The notes beneath the pieces are model-generated. The model ran no database searches. It was not told the origin of the DNA and was given only the letters and a program-made list of their open reading frames with translations. From NCBI GenBank assembly GCA_020050375.1, contig JAGVKR010000059.1:1-5191 (forward strand): 5,191 nucleotides of DNA, given 5' to 3'. Below are positions 1 to 5,191 of the stretch, one piece after another (position 1 is the stretch's first letter; every line of letters starts with the position of its first letter). A program made the translations under genes and the position numbers. This DNA is from Planctomycetales bacterium. Lineage in GTDB: Bacteria; Planctomycetota; Planctomycetia; Planctomycetales; Planctomycetaceae.

Positions 1-551
1 GCCAGCCGCTCGCGGTCGCGCTGCAGCTTTTCGCAATAGGCGAGCCAGTAATGGACGACGAGCACCGGCTGCGCCCGCTGCAAATGCGTGTAGCCGGGGA
101 CGATCACATCGAGATCGCCTTCGCCGCGCTCGACGAAAGCCCGTTGCACTTCGGCCAGTTGTCGATCGATCTGCGCGATAGCGTCGCGGATGTACAGCTT
201 GAGATCGGTGGCGACCTGATCGTTTCGGCTGCGACCGGTGTGCAGCTTGCGCCCCACATCCCCGAGACGGGCGATCAAGGCGCTTTCGATGTGCATGTGG
301 ATGTCTTCGAGCTCGACGCGGAGCGCAAGCTCGCCGCGCGCCAGCTCGCCTCCGATTTGATCGAGCGTCTGGCAGATGGACTCGCATTCATTGGCGGTGA
401 GCAGGCCGACTTGCGCCAGCATGCGCGCGTGCCCCTGCGAGCCGAGGATGTCGAAGGCCGCCAGCCGGGCGTCGAAGCTGATCGACTCGGTGAATTTCTC
501 GACCCGCGGATCGGTTTGTCCCGCGAACCGTCCCCCCCATGCTTTTGCCAC
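1..551 (-). CDS. argH: Argininosuccinate lyase, N-terminal part (cut by window edge)
   Basis: The product would be a cytosolic enzyme that splits argininosuccinate into arginine and fumarate, the last step of arginine biosynthesis. The reverse-strand translation begins [20 protein letters not shown], the typical ArgH N-terminus. It continues through the family's conserved segments: EDIHMHIE (residues 82-89), [13 protein letters not shown] (104-116) and [12 protein letters not shown] (152-163), whose His156 corresponds to the substrate-binding/catalytic histidine of the fumarase/aspartase superfamily. The start is a GTG at 551-549, preceded by GAGGGA (560-565) with an 8-nt spacer; no ATG in this frame lies near the conserved N-terminus. 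Only 183 codons plus two bases are present, against a usual length of about 460. The C-terminal GSSxMPxKxN signature lies beyond the left edge, so intactness cannot be judged. The gene is divergent from the secreted-protein gene to its right. Confidence 0.97.
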   Translation of the reverse strand, partial: MAKAWGGRFAGQTDPRVEKFTESISFDARLAAFDILGSQGHARMLAQVGLLTANECESICQTLDQIGGELARGELALRVELEDIHMHIESALIARLGDVGRKLHTGRSRNDQVATDLKLYIRDAIAQIDRQLAEVQRAFVERGEGDLDVIVPGYTHLQRAQPVLVVHYWLAYCEKLQRDRERL

Positions 552-559
552 GATGATCG

Positions 560-565
560 TCCCTC
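560..565 (-). promoter_or_regulatory. Ribosome binding site of argH
   Basis: On the minus strand this reads GAGGGA, 8 nt before the GTG start codon. It decides the choice of GTG at 551 as the argH start. Confidence 0.7.
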
Positions 566-602
566 AAAGCTGCAATGCACTCGCCCACCGGCCGGGCACT
601 AC

Positions 603-660
603 GCGAGCGGCGGGGTTAATCCCCGCCGTATGGACCGCCGGGATCAACCCGGCGGCTCGC
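603..660. repeat. Inverted pair of REP-like palindromes (BIME-like element)
   Basis: Two 26-nt units face each other, separated by 6 nt (629-634). Each is GCGAG followed by a 21-nt perfect hairpin with an 8-bp stem and a 5-nt loop. Unit B is 603-628 on the plus strand, with stem CGGCGGGG and loop TTAAT. Unit A is 660-635 read on the minus strand, with stem CCGCCGGG and loop TTGAT. The GCGAG arms can also pair with each other and close both hairpins into a cruciform-like structure. The units differ at five positions: one in the loop and four that form two swapped base pairs (hairpin positions 2/20 and 5/17). This architecture is that of paired REP elements in bacterial intergenic DNA, which are usually multicopy and mobilised by RAYT transposases. 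Whether it is multicopy here cannot be seen from one window. The repeat lies between divergent genes and may fall in the argH leader. It lacks a T tract, so a simple terminator is unlikely. Confidence 0.8.
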
Positions 661-671
661 TTGGATAACAA

Positions 672-717
672 CAATTCCGGGTCCGTTTTGCGATTGACGC
701 GGCTCACGCAATTCCGG
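672..717. repeat. Direct repeat CAATTCCGG, two copies 37 bp apart
   Basis: Exact 9-bp copies lie at 672-680 and 709-717 in the same orientation. The second sits inside the spacer of the candidate promoter at 694-723 and the first just upstream of it. That spacing would suit a regulator contacting the promoter region, but two copies of a 9-mer are weak evidence. Confidence 0.35.
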
Positions 718-723
718 TATTGT
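694..723 (+). promoter_or_regulatory. Candidate sigma70-like promoter for the secreted-protein gene
   Basis: TTGACG (694-699) and TATTGT (718-723) are separated by 18 bp, in the AT-richer part of the intergenic region. The first matches the -35 consensus at five of six positions and the second the -10 at four of six. Transcription starting near 730 would give a leader of about 155 nt before the ATG at 888. The call rests on consensus matching only. Confidence 0.3.
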
Positions 724-875
724 GGGATAAATGGAGCATATGGGTTAATTTCATTCACCCGGATGCCCCATGCATTATGGTAACAGGGATTCGAGCGATT
801 TCACAACCCGCATGAGCGCGTGTTGCTGGCAGAGCGAATCTCAATTCGTGTTTGGAAACGAAGTTTGTCATTCCT

Positions 876-881
876 GGAGGA
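876..881 (+). promoter_or_regulatory. Shine-Dalgarno GGAGGA that fixes the start at 888
   Basis: GGAGGA lies 6 nt before the ATG at 888. A TTG at 852 in the same frame would extend the protein by 12 residues, but it would bury this site inside the coding sequence and put extra residues before the lysine-bearing start of the signal peptide. The ATG is therefore preferred. Confidence 0.8.
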
Positions 882-887
882 TGCGTG

Positions 888-1448
888 ATGAAGAAGTCCC
901 CGATCGTGCCATGTGTCACTTCCCGCGGAACCAACGGGGCCATTCCTCCGACTCTCAGAGGCCTGGTTTCAGGCTGCACCTTCGCGGCGGTTGTCGCCGC
1001 GAGTTCGTTCGCATCAGCCGCTCCGCCGCAAGGCGCCAAAGACAATTCGGGCGAATGGAAGATCGAAATTCGTCCGCGTGAAGATTCAACAGCGGCTGTC
1101 ATCGTCGCACCACCGGCCGTGGCTGATCAACCACAGCCCGGTTTCAATGCGCCGGTCACAGCCGCTCCCGGAGTATTAGCCCCGCGCGTGACTTACGCTC
1201 AGGCGATGGCGTCCATCCCGTTCAATCGGGAGGAATACGAGGCCAATCCGAGTTACCGGCACGATGCGGCATTGGAAATGATGTTCGGAGCGATGCGGCC
1301 GACGATGGTCGTCAAGCAGAACATCCCGTATTTCTCACGGTATCCGGACTTCTTCCGCAATCGTTTCCAGATCTTCCCGTATACTAGCGGGCAGGGGTCG
1401 CAGTTGAACATGTTTTCCAACTGGTCGATGAACACGTACTCGTACTGA
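888..1448 (+). CDS. Secreted protein of unknown function with aromatic-rich C-terminal tail
   Basis: I do not recognise a named family. The 186-residue product starts MKKSP and has a long polar n-region to about residue 25. A hydrophobic stretch follows (LVSGCTFAAVVAASSF, residues 26-41), then an ASAA signal-peptidase-I-like site at 42-45. Export across the cytoplasmic membrane is therefore likely, giving a mature protein of about 141 residues. The mature part begins with a low-complexity, Pro/Ala/Val-rich segment (about 67-101). A more structured-looking segment follows from Tyr103 (YAQAMASIPFNREEYEANPS). The last 42 residues (145-186) contain 12 aromatic residues and end in NTYSY. The mature chain has no cysteine, and I see no catalytic motif. 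It resembles the short exported proteins common in planctomycetes, but that is an impression. The gene stands alone, divergent from argH and followed by a 376-bp gap. The signal peptide and start are fairly secure; the function is unknown. Confidence 0.8.
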   Translation: MKKSPIVPCVTSRGTNGAIPPTLRGLVSGCTFAAVVAASSFASAAPPQGAKDNSGEWKIEIRPREDSTAAVIVAPPAVADQPQPGFNAPVTAAPGVLAPRVTYAQAMASIPFNREEYEANPSYRHDAALEMMFGAMRPTMVVKQNIPYFSRYPDFFRNRFQIFPYTSGQGSQLNMFSNWSMNTYSY

Positions 1449-1824
1449 GTTACGTATCGAAGCGGTAAGAATTGCGATGTCGCCGACGGCGGCCGACGAT
1501 ACGCAGCAGCACAGCGTGCGGCGCGCTTGATTCGCCGTTCGCAATCACCGCGGGGTGAATTGCTGGCAGGGCCACGAAGTGAGACGATTTCCGTGCAATC
1601 CGTCGTTGGCAGAGGCCAGACGGTGAGTAAGGCCTTCGCGTTCGGAAAAGAGGGCGAGGCGGGATTCGCCAAGTCGGCCCCGGCGCCCCTTGCCTGACCG
1701 GCACAAATCGCGAGGGATCCTGGGCGCGTCGAAGAGGGCACTTGGAATCGTTTTGCGTTTCTCGGGTGCGACGATTAAGGTGGAGAGACTGGCATTCGCC
1801 GTTTCTTTCGATCGTTGCCCTTCC
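1449..1824. other. Gene-poor stretch upstream of the signalling operon
   Basis: I see no gene or RNA that I can support in this stretch. A short palindrome, CGCCG-A-CGGCG (1481-1491), and a 7-bp direct repeat, GCCGACG (1482-1488 and 1492-1498), occur near the left end, but no T run follows, so this is not a convincing terminator. The kinase reading frame stays open back to a TTG at 1690, with a GTG at 1780, so part of this stretch could be coding if an upstream start is used. No good -35/-10 pair was found; TTGGAA (1742-1747) has no well-spaced partner. The operon promoter is expected somewhere here. Confidence 0.5.
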
Positions 1825-4200
1825 ATGCCCTTCCGACCGACCTGGATGCTGCCGCTGGCGCTGGTGTGGCTGATGGCCGCCCTGGCCATCGATTTGAACG
1901 TCGATTGGCGCGGGGGCGAGGCGCTGTGGTATCTGCCCGCCGTGTGGTTCGGGTTTCGATCGGGGAGCCGTCGAATGGCGCTCCTTGTCGCCGTCTGGAC
2001 AACGATGGTGATTGTGCTGGGGGCCGGCCCGTGGCGCCATCCGTTTCCCGGAACGATCGAATGGTTGCTGCGTGGATTCGGCTGCGCTGCGGTGTGGGGC
2101 ACGCTCTGGTTGGGGATGGGGCGATTGCGCCTGCACGACGAGTTGGGCCGGACCCTCGAATCGCTCGAGCGCCTGCAATCCGAAAATGAGCTGCTTCGCC
2201 GGCAGGTGCAATCTTCGAGCAGCGAACTGACGGCATCGCTGTTGAGCTCGGCAGCGCAGAAAGAAGCGGCGGAGCAGGCGCTGCGCGATTCAGAGGCGCT
2301 CTATCATTCGCTGGTCGATCACCTGCCCCTCTCGGTGTTGAGGAAGAACGCCGGTTTCGAATACACGTTTGTCAGCCGGCGGTTCGTCGAATTCTCCGGC
2401 AAGCAGCCGGCGGAGATTCTCGGCAAGACCGATTTCGATCTGTTCCCCGTTGACCTGGCGAAAAAATATCGTGAAGGGGACGAGCAGGTTATTGCCACGG
2501 GGCGGATGCTGGATGACGTCGAAGGTTTCCGCAAGCCGGATGGCGAGGAACGGTGCATCCAGGTGCTGAAGACGCCGATTCGCGACGCGCAGCAGCGAAT
2601 CGTCGGCACGCAGGTGATGTTGTGGGACGTCACCGATCGGGAACGCGCCGAAGCCGCGCTGGAGAAGTCGGCGCACGAGCTGGAAGTGCGAAACGCGGCG
2701 CTGCGAAAGTCGGAGGACGACATTCGCAGACAATCCGACCTGCTCGAATTGATTTTGCGGAGCATCGCCGACGGCGTTGTCGTGGCCGATGAAGAGGGCC
2801 GTTTTCTCGTGTGGAACCCGGCCGCCGAGCGAATCATCGGCCTGGGGGCGACCGACAAGCCAACCGAGTCCTGGCCCAACGTCTACGGTTTGTATTCGTC
2901 CGACAAAATCACTCCCTATCCGGCGGCCGACTTGCCGTTGACCCGCGCCATCCGGGGCGAAGTTGTCGCCGACGTTGAAATCTACCTCCGCAACGACCAC
3001 CGGCCGCAAGGGGCGTATCTGAGCGTCACCGGAGCGCCGCTCCGCGACGGCTCCGGAATATTGCGAGGCGGAGTCGTCGTGTTCCGGGACGTGACGCGGC
3101 AGAGAGCCGCCGACGAGGCTTTAAGGCAAAGCGAGGAGCGGGCGCGACAGATTGTCGACACCGCCTACGATCCGTTCGTGGCCATCGACGAGGCCGGACA
3201 AATCATCGACTGGAACTCACAGGCGGCGATCACCTTTGGCTGGCCGCGGCAGGAGGTGCTGGGGACGTCGCTCGCCGATCGAATTATTCCCCCGGCGCAG
3301 CGCGATGCGCACGACCGGGGATTGCGGACCTTCCTGGAGACGGGCGTCGGCCCGCTGCTCAACCAGCGGCTGGAGGTGACGGCGCTGCACCGCGACGGCC
3401 GGGAGTTTCCGGTCGAGCTCACGATCTGGCCGCTCAAGACGTCTGTTGGTTTTCAATTCCAGGCGTTCGTGCACGACATCACCGACCGGAAGCGGGCCGA
3501 GGAAGAAATTCGCTCAAAAAATCAGGACCTGGAAACGCTGCTCTACGTGACGTCGCACGACCTGCGCGAGCCGCTGCGGGCGATCGAGAACTTTTCGAGG
3601 CTCGTTCGCGACCGTTACGCGGACAAGCTGGATGAGAAGGGGCAGGATTTTCTGGACCGGGTGGTCAACGGCGCGCAGCGGCTCGACCGGCTGCTGGACG
3701 ACGTGCTGACGCTGTCGCGTGTGCAGCGAACGACTCAGCCCGAGAGCGATGTCGACGCGGGTGAGATCGTCGACGACGTGTTGCGGCAACTGGAGCCGCG
3801 AATTCGTGACACACAGGCGCAAGTCCGCGTGCTGGAAACGCTTCCTCACCTGCGGGCCGACCGGCGGTGGGCGACGCAGGCCGTCCAGAATCTGATCTCG
3901 AATGCTCTCAAATACACCCGGGAAGGATTTCCGCCCGAGGTCGAGATTACCGGTTATGACGGTCCCGAAGGGGTGGGGCTGATTGTCGCCGACCGGGGGA
4001 TGGGAGTGCCCGAAGCATACTCGGAACGGATTTTCGGGCTGTTTCAGCGGGCCGTTAGTCGTAACATAGAGGGAACCGGGGCCGGTCTCGCCATCGTGCG
4101 GCGCGTCGCCGAGCGGCATGGGGGACGGGCCTGGGTTCGACCGCGCGACGGAGGGGGTTCGGAGTTCATCATTACGTTTGGACCGGGCGCCGCGGCATGA
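1825..4200 (+). CDS. Membrane-anchored sensor histidine kinase with three PAS domains
   Basis: The product would sense a signal, autophosphorylate on histidine and pass the phosphate to the two regulators encoded downstream. Counted from the ATG at 1825 it has 791 residues. It has four hydrophobic segments (about 8-24, 33-45, 51-68, 78-98) with very short loops and no large extracytoplasmic domain. A charged coiled coil (about 100-157) and three PAS domains follow (about 157-275, 303-425, 437-556), each ending in a DVTDR- or DITDR-type motif. The HisKA domain contains the H-box TSHDLREPLRA with phosphoacceptor His578. The ATPase domain has an N-box (NLISNALKY, Asn693), G1 box (DRGMGVP, 723-729), F-box (IFGLFQRA) and G2 box (GTGAGLAI, 750-757), so it looks fully active. 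The core resembles the Cph1 phytochrome kinase class, but no GAF/PHY domain is present. There is no HAMP or fused receiver. No Shine-Dalgarno precedes the ATG; in-frame GTG (1780) and TTG (1690) would add 15 or 45 residues. The ATG is chosen because it stands directly before the first membrane segment. The ligand is unknown. Confidence 0.93.
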   Translation: MPFRPTWMLPLALVWLMAALAIDLNVDWRGGEALWYLPAVWFGFRSGSRRMALLVAVWTTMVIVLGAGPWRHPFPGTIEWLLRGFGCAAVWGTLWLGMGRLRLHDELGRTLESLERLQSENELLRRQVQSSSSELTASLLSSAAQKEAAEQALRDSEALYHSLVDHLPLSVLRKNAGFEYTFVSRRFVEFSGKQPAEILGKTDFDLFPVDLAKKYREGDEQVIATGRMLDDVEGFRKPDGEERCIQVLKTPIRDAQQRIVGTQVMLWDVTDRERAEAALEKSAHELEVRNAALRKSEDDIRRQSDLLELILRSIADGVVVADEEGRFLVWNPAAERIIGLGATDKPTESWPNVYGLYSSDKITPYPAADLPLTRAIRGEVVADVEIYLRNDHRPQGAYLSVTGAPLRDGSGILRGGVVVFRDVTRQRAADEALRQSEERARQIVDTAYDPFVAIDEAGQIIDWNSQAAITFGWPRQEVLGTSLADRIIPPAQRDAHDRGLRTFLETGVGPLLNQRLEVTALHRDGREFPVELTIWPLKTSVGFQFQAFVHDITDRKRAEEEIRSKNQDLETLLYVTSHDLREPLRAIENFSRLVRDRYADKLDEKGQDFLDRVVNGAQRLDRLLDDVLTLSRVQRTTQPESDVDAGEIVDDVLRQLEPRIRDTQAQVRVLETLPHLRADRRWATQAVQNLISNALKYTREGFPPEVEITGYDGPEGVGLIVADRGMGVPEAYSERIFGLFQRAVSRNIEGTGAGLAIVRRVAERHGGRAWVRPRDGGGSEFIITFGPGAAA

Positions 4201-4649
4201 CTCTGCAACCGGACACACAAATGCTGCACATTCTGGTCGTCGACGACAACGAAGACGACGTGATTCTGCTGGAAGAGTCGCTCAAGGACCAGCCTGCGGT
4301 CCAGTTGCTGCGCATCGCCCGTGACGGAGAAGAGGCGCTGGCTTACTTGCGCCGCGAGGGGGAGTTCTGCGGCGCGCCGCGCCCGGGGCTCGTTCTGCTC
4401 GACATCAACATGCCCAGAAAAAACGGGTTTGAGGTGCTCAGCGAGATGAAGGACGATCCGGCGCTCCGCGCGATTCCGGTGGTCATGCTGACGACCAGTC
4501 ACCGCGACGCCGACATCATCGAGGCCTACAGTGGCGGCGCCTGTTCATTCGTTTCGAAGCCGGTCAATTTCGACCGGCTGAAGCTGATGACGGGGCATTT
4601 CGTCCGGTACTGGTCGACGGTGGCTCGACTCCCCAAAATCGGCGAATAG
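4197..4649 (+). CDS. Single-domain response regulator, Rcp1-like (first copy)
   Basis: This 150-residue receiver protein has no output domain and is the probable cytosolic phosphate acceptor of the kinase encoded just upstream. The fold markers are all visible: the acidic pair Asp16-Asp17 after ILVV, phosphoacceptor Asp69 in LVLLDINMP, Thr99 in VVMLTTS, the switch aromatic Phe118 and Lys121 in SFVSKPVNF. Its RDGEEALAYLRREG segment and C-terminal FVRYWSTVARLP helix are typical of the Rcp1 group, the regulators paired with cyanobacterial phytochrome Cph1. The ATG overlaps the kinase stop codon as ATGA (4197-4200) and has no clear Shine-Dalgarno, so translation is probably coupled to the kinase. 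A second start at Met9 (4221) would still keep the whole domain. With no effector domain, it must act through protein contact or phosphotransfer. Confidence 0.95.
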   Translation: MTLQPDTQMLHILVVDDNEDDVILLEESLKDQPAVQLLRIARDGEEALAYLRREGEFCGAPRPGLVLLDINMPRKNGFEVLSEMKDDPALRAIPVVMLTTSHRDADIIEAYSGGACSFVSKPVNFDRLKLMTGHFVRYWSTVARLPKIGE

Positions 4650-4668
4650 CCATCATAACCCGAAGGTC

Positions 4669-4673
4669 AGGAG
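4669..4673 (+). promoter_or_regulatory. Shine-Dalgarno of the second response regulator
   Basis: AGGAG lies 9 nt before the ATG at 4683, within the 33-bp gap after the first regulator. Unlike the first regulator, this gene has its own recognisable translation start signal and could be translated at a different level. Confidence 0.7.
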
Positions 4674-4682
4674 ACCGCCGTC

Positions 4683-5177
4683 ATGGCCGACGAACGCCAA
4701 CCGAAACCGATCGAAATTCTGCTTGTCGATGACAGCGACGACGACGTCCTGCTCCTTGAAGAATCGCTGAGCGAATCGAAGTTCGTGAATCTGCTGCACG
4801 TTGTTCACGACGGAGAAGAAGCGCTCGCGTACCTTCGGCGTGAAGGGACGTACTATAATGCCGTATTGCCGGGGCTGGTCCTGCTCGACATCAACATGCC
4901 GCGGATGAACGGTTTCGAGGTGCTGAGCGCCATGAAAGGCGATCCGGCATTGCGCACGATTCCCGTCGTGATGCTCACGACCAGCACCCGCGACGAGGAT
5001 GTGGTCCGCTCGTACGATGGCGGGGCCTGCTCCTTTGTCTCGAAGCCGGTCAACTTCGAGAAACTCAAAGAAGTCATCAAGCAGTTCGCGCTCTACTGGT
5101 CGCTGGTGGCGGTCGTCCCGCAGACCCCGATCGGAGGCGAGAGCCCCTCGGCCGCTCGCGGAACCGGGTTGGCGTGA
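4683..5177 (+). CDS. Single-domain response regulator, Rcp1-like (second copy)
   Basis: This 164-residue receiver protein is the paralogue of the one encoded directly upstream. The key residues sit at the same numbers: Asp16-Asp17, phosphoacceptor Asp69 (LVLLDINMP), Thr99, Phe118 and Lys121 (CSFVSKPVNF). A gap-free hand alignment of residues 10-122 gives about 80 identities in 113. Differences cluster at 30-42 (end of the first helix and second strand), 56-62 and 102-112, the last in the region that usually forms the partner-contact surface. It has a slightly acidic/lysine-bearing leader (MADERQPKP) and a longer C-terminal tail after the receiver (about residues 147-164, rich in Gly/Ser/Ala/Pro), which looks disordered. 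There is no effector domain. Silent differences are spread along the gene, so the duplication is not recent. It is probably cotranscribed with the kinase and first regulator. Confidence 0.95.
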   Translation: MADERQPKPIEILLVDDSDDDVLLLEESLSESKFVNLLHVVHDGEEALAYLRREGTYYNAVLPGLVLLDINMPRMNGFEVLSAMKGDPALRTIPVVMLTTSTRDEDVVRSYDGGACSFVSKPVNFEKLKEVIKQFALYWSLVAVVPQTPIGGESPSAARGTGLA

Positions 5178-5191
5178 GCGCGTTGCCGGCC

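Larger units (their letters stand above)
552..887. other. Divergent intergenic region between argH and the secreted-protein gene
   Basis: This stretch of 336 bp has no gene I can support. It must hold, or lie close to, the promoters of two genes that point away from each other. From left to right it contains the argH ribosome binding site, the palindrome pair at 603-660, and a markedly AT-richer part from about 661 to 790. That part carries a repeated CAATTCCGG (672-680 and 709-717) and a candidate sigma70-like promoter. A small hairpin, CGAAT-CTCA-ATTCG (835-848), and the Shine-Dalgarno at 876-881 follow. Open frames crossing this stretch lack coding character and read through the palindromes. 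Confidence 0.75.

Noticed and set aside
51..668. Long plus-strand open frame opposite argH
   Set aside because: It is antisense to strongly conserved argH codons and runs on through the palindrome pair; the translation has no recognisable domain.
564..758. Minus-strand open frame giving an AAGLIPAVHTAGINPAAR-type peptide
   Set aside because: That peptide is just the translated palindrome pair; such translations arise wherever the repeat occurs and are not evidence of a gene.
963..980. Lipobox-like LVSGC in the secreted protein (Cys30)
   Set aside because: The cysteine sits at the start of the hydrophobic stretch, not after it, so a lipoprotein signal does not fit; the ASAA site at 42-45 fits signal peptidase I better.
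1479..1500. Possible terminator after the secreted-protein gene
   Set aside because: The CGCCG-A-CGGCG palindrome has a one-base centre that cannot form a normal loop, and no T run follows.
1450..2211. Long minus-strand open frames over the 5' part of the kinase
   Set aside because: These are GC-rich antisense shadows with no domain; the plus-strand frame has clear membrane segments and a PAS domain.
2290..4502. Several minus-strand open frames of 150-240 codons opposite the kinase and first regulator
   Set aside because: Each is complementary to well-defined PAS, HisKA, ATPase or receiver sequence on the plus strand, and none shows a motif of its own.
4197..5177. Recent duplication or assembly artefact explaining the two regulators
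   Set aside because: The copies differ at many silent and amino-acid positions and have different lengths and start regions, so they are genuine older paralogues.
1..5191. CRISPR array, tRNA/rRNA, insertion sequence or phage gene
   Set aside because: I saw no regularly spaced repeats, no tRNA-like cloverleaf, and no transposase, integrase or phage protein on either strand.

Overview
The window looks like ordinary chromosomal DNA from a GC-rich bacterium. My best guess is a member of Planctomycetota. The reasons are a short exported protein with an aromatic-rich tail of a style I associate with that phylum, an inverted pair of GC-rich palindromes, and weak or absent ribosome binding sites at some genes. 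This assignment is inference, because no rRNA or lineage marker is present.

Layout. (1) Positions 1-551, minus strand: the N-terminal 183 residues of argininosuccinate lyase (argH), cut by the left edge of the window. (2) 552-887: a divergent intergenic region. It holds an inverted pair of REP-like palindromes (603-660), a 9-bp direct repeat and a possible promoter reading right. (3) 888-1448, plus strand: a 186-residue secreted protein of unknown function. (4) 1449-1824: no gene that I can support, probably the upstream region of the next operon. (5) 1825-5177, plus strand: a three-gene signalling operon. It encodes a membrane-anchored histidine kinase with three PAS domains, then two single-domain response regulators that resemble each other closely (about 80 of 113 core positions identical by hand alignment).

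How the genes work together. The kinase has four predicted membrane helices, a coiled coil, PAS-PAS-PAS, a dimerisation/phosphoacceptor domain with an intact H-box, and an intact ATPase domain. The kinase stop and the first regulator start overlap as ATGA, and the second regulator follows after 33 bp with a good Shine-Dalgarno. Both regulators keep every residue needed for phosphorylation and have no output domain. They resemble Rcp1, the partner of cyanobacterial phytochrome Cph1, and the kinase core is also Cph1-like, but the photosensory GAF/PHY module is absent. The likely arrangement is one sensor feeding two receiver proteins that act by protein contact or as a phosphate branch. The most notable non-coding feature is the palindrome pair. 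Its two copies differ in the stem only by two compensatory base-pair swaps, which implies that the fold itself is maintained. I see no clear sign of a wholly new system, phage, CRISPR array or insertion sequence.
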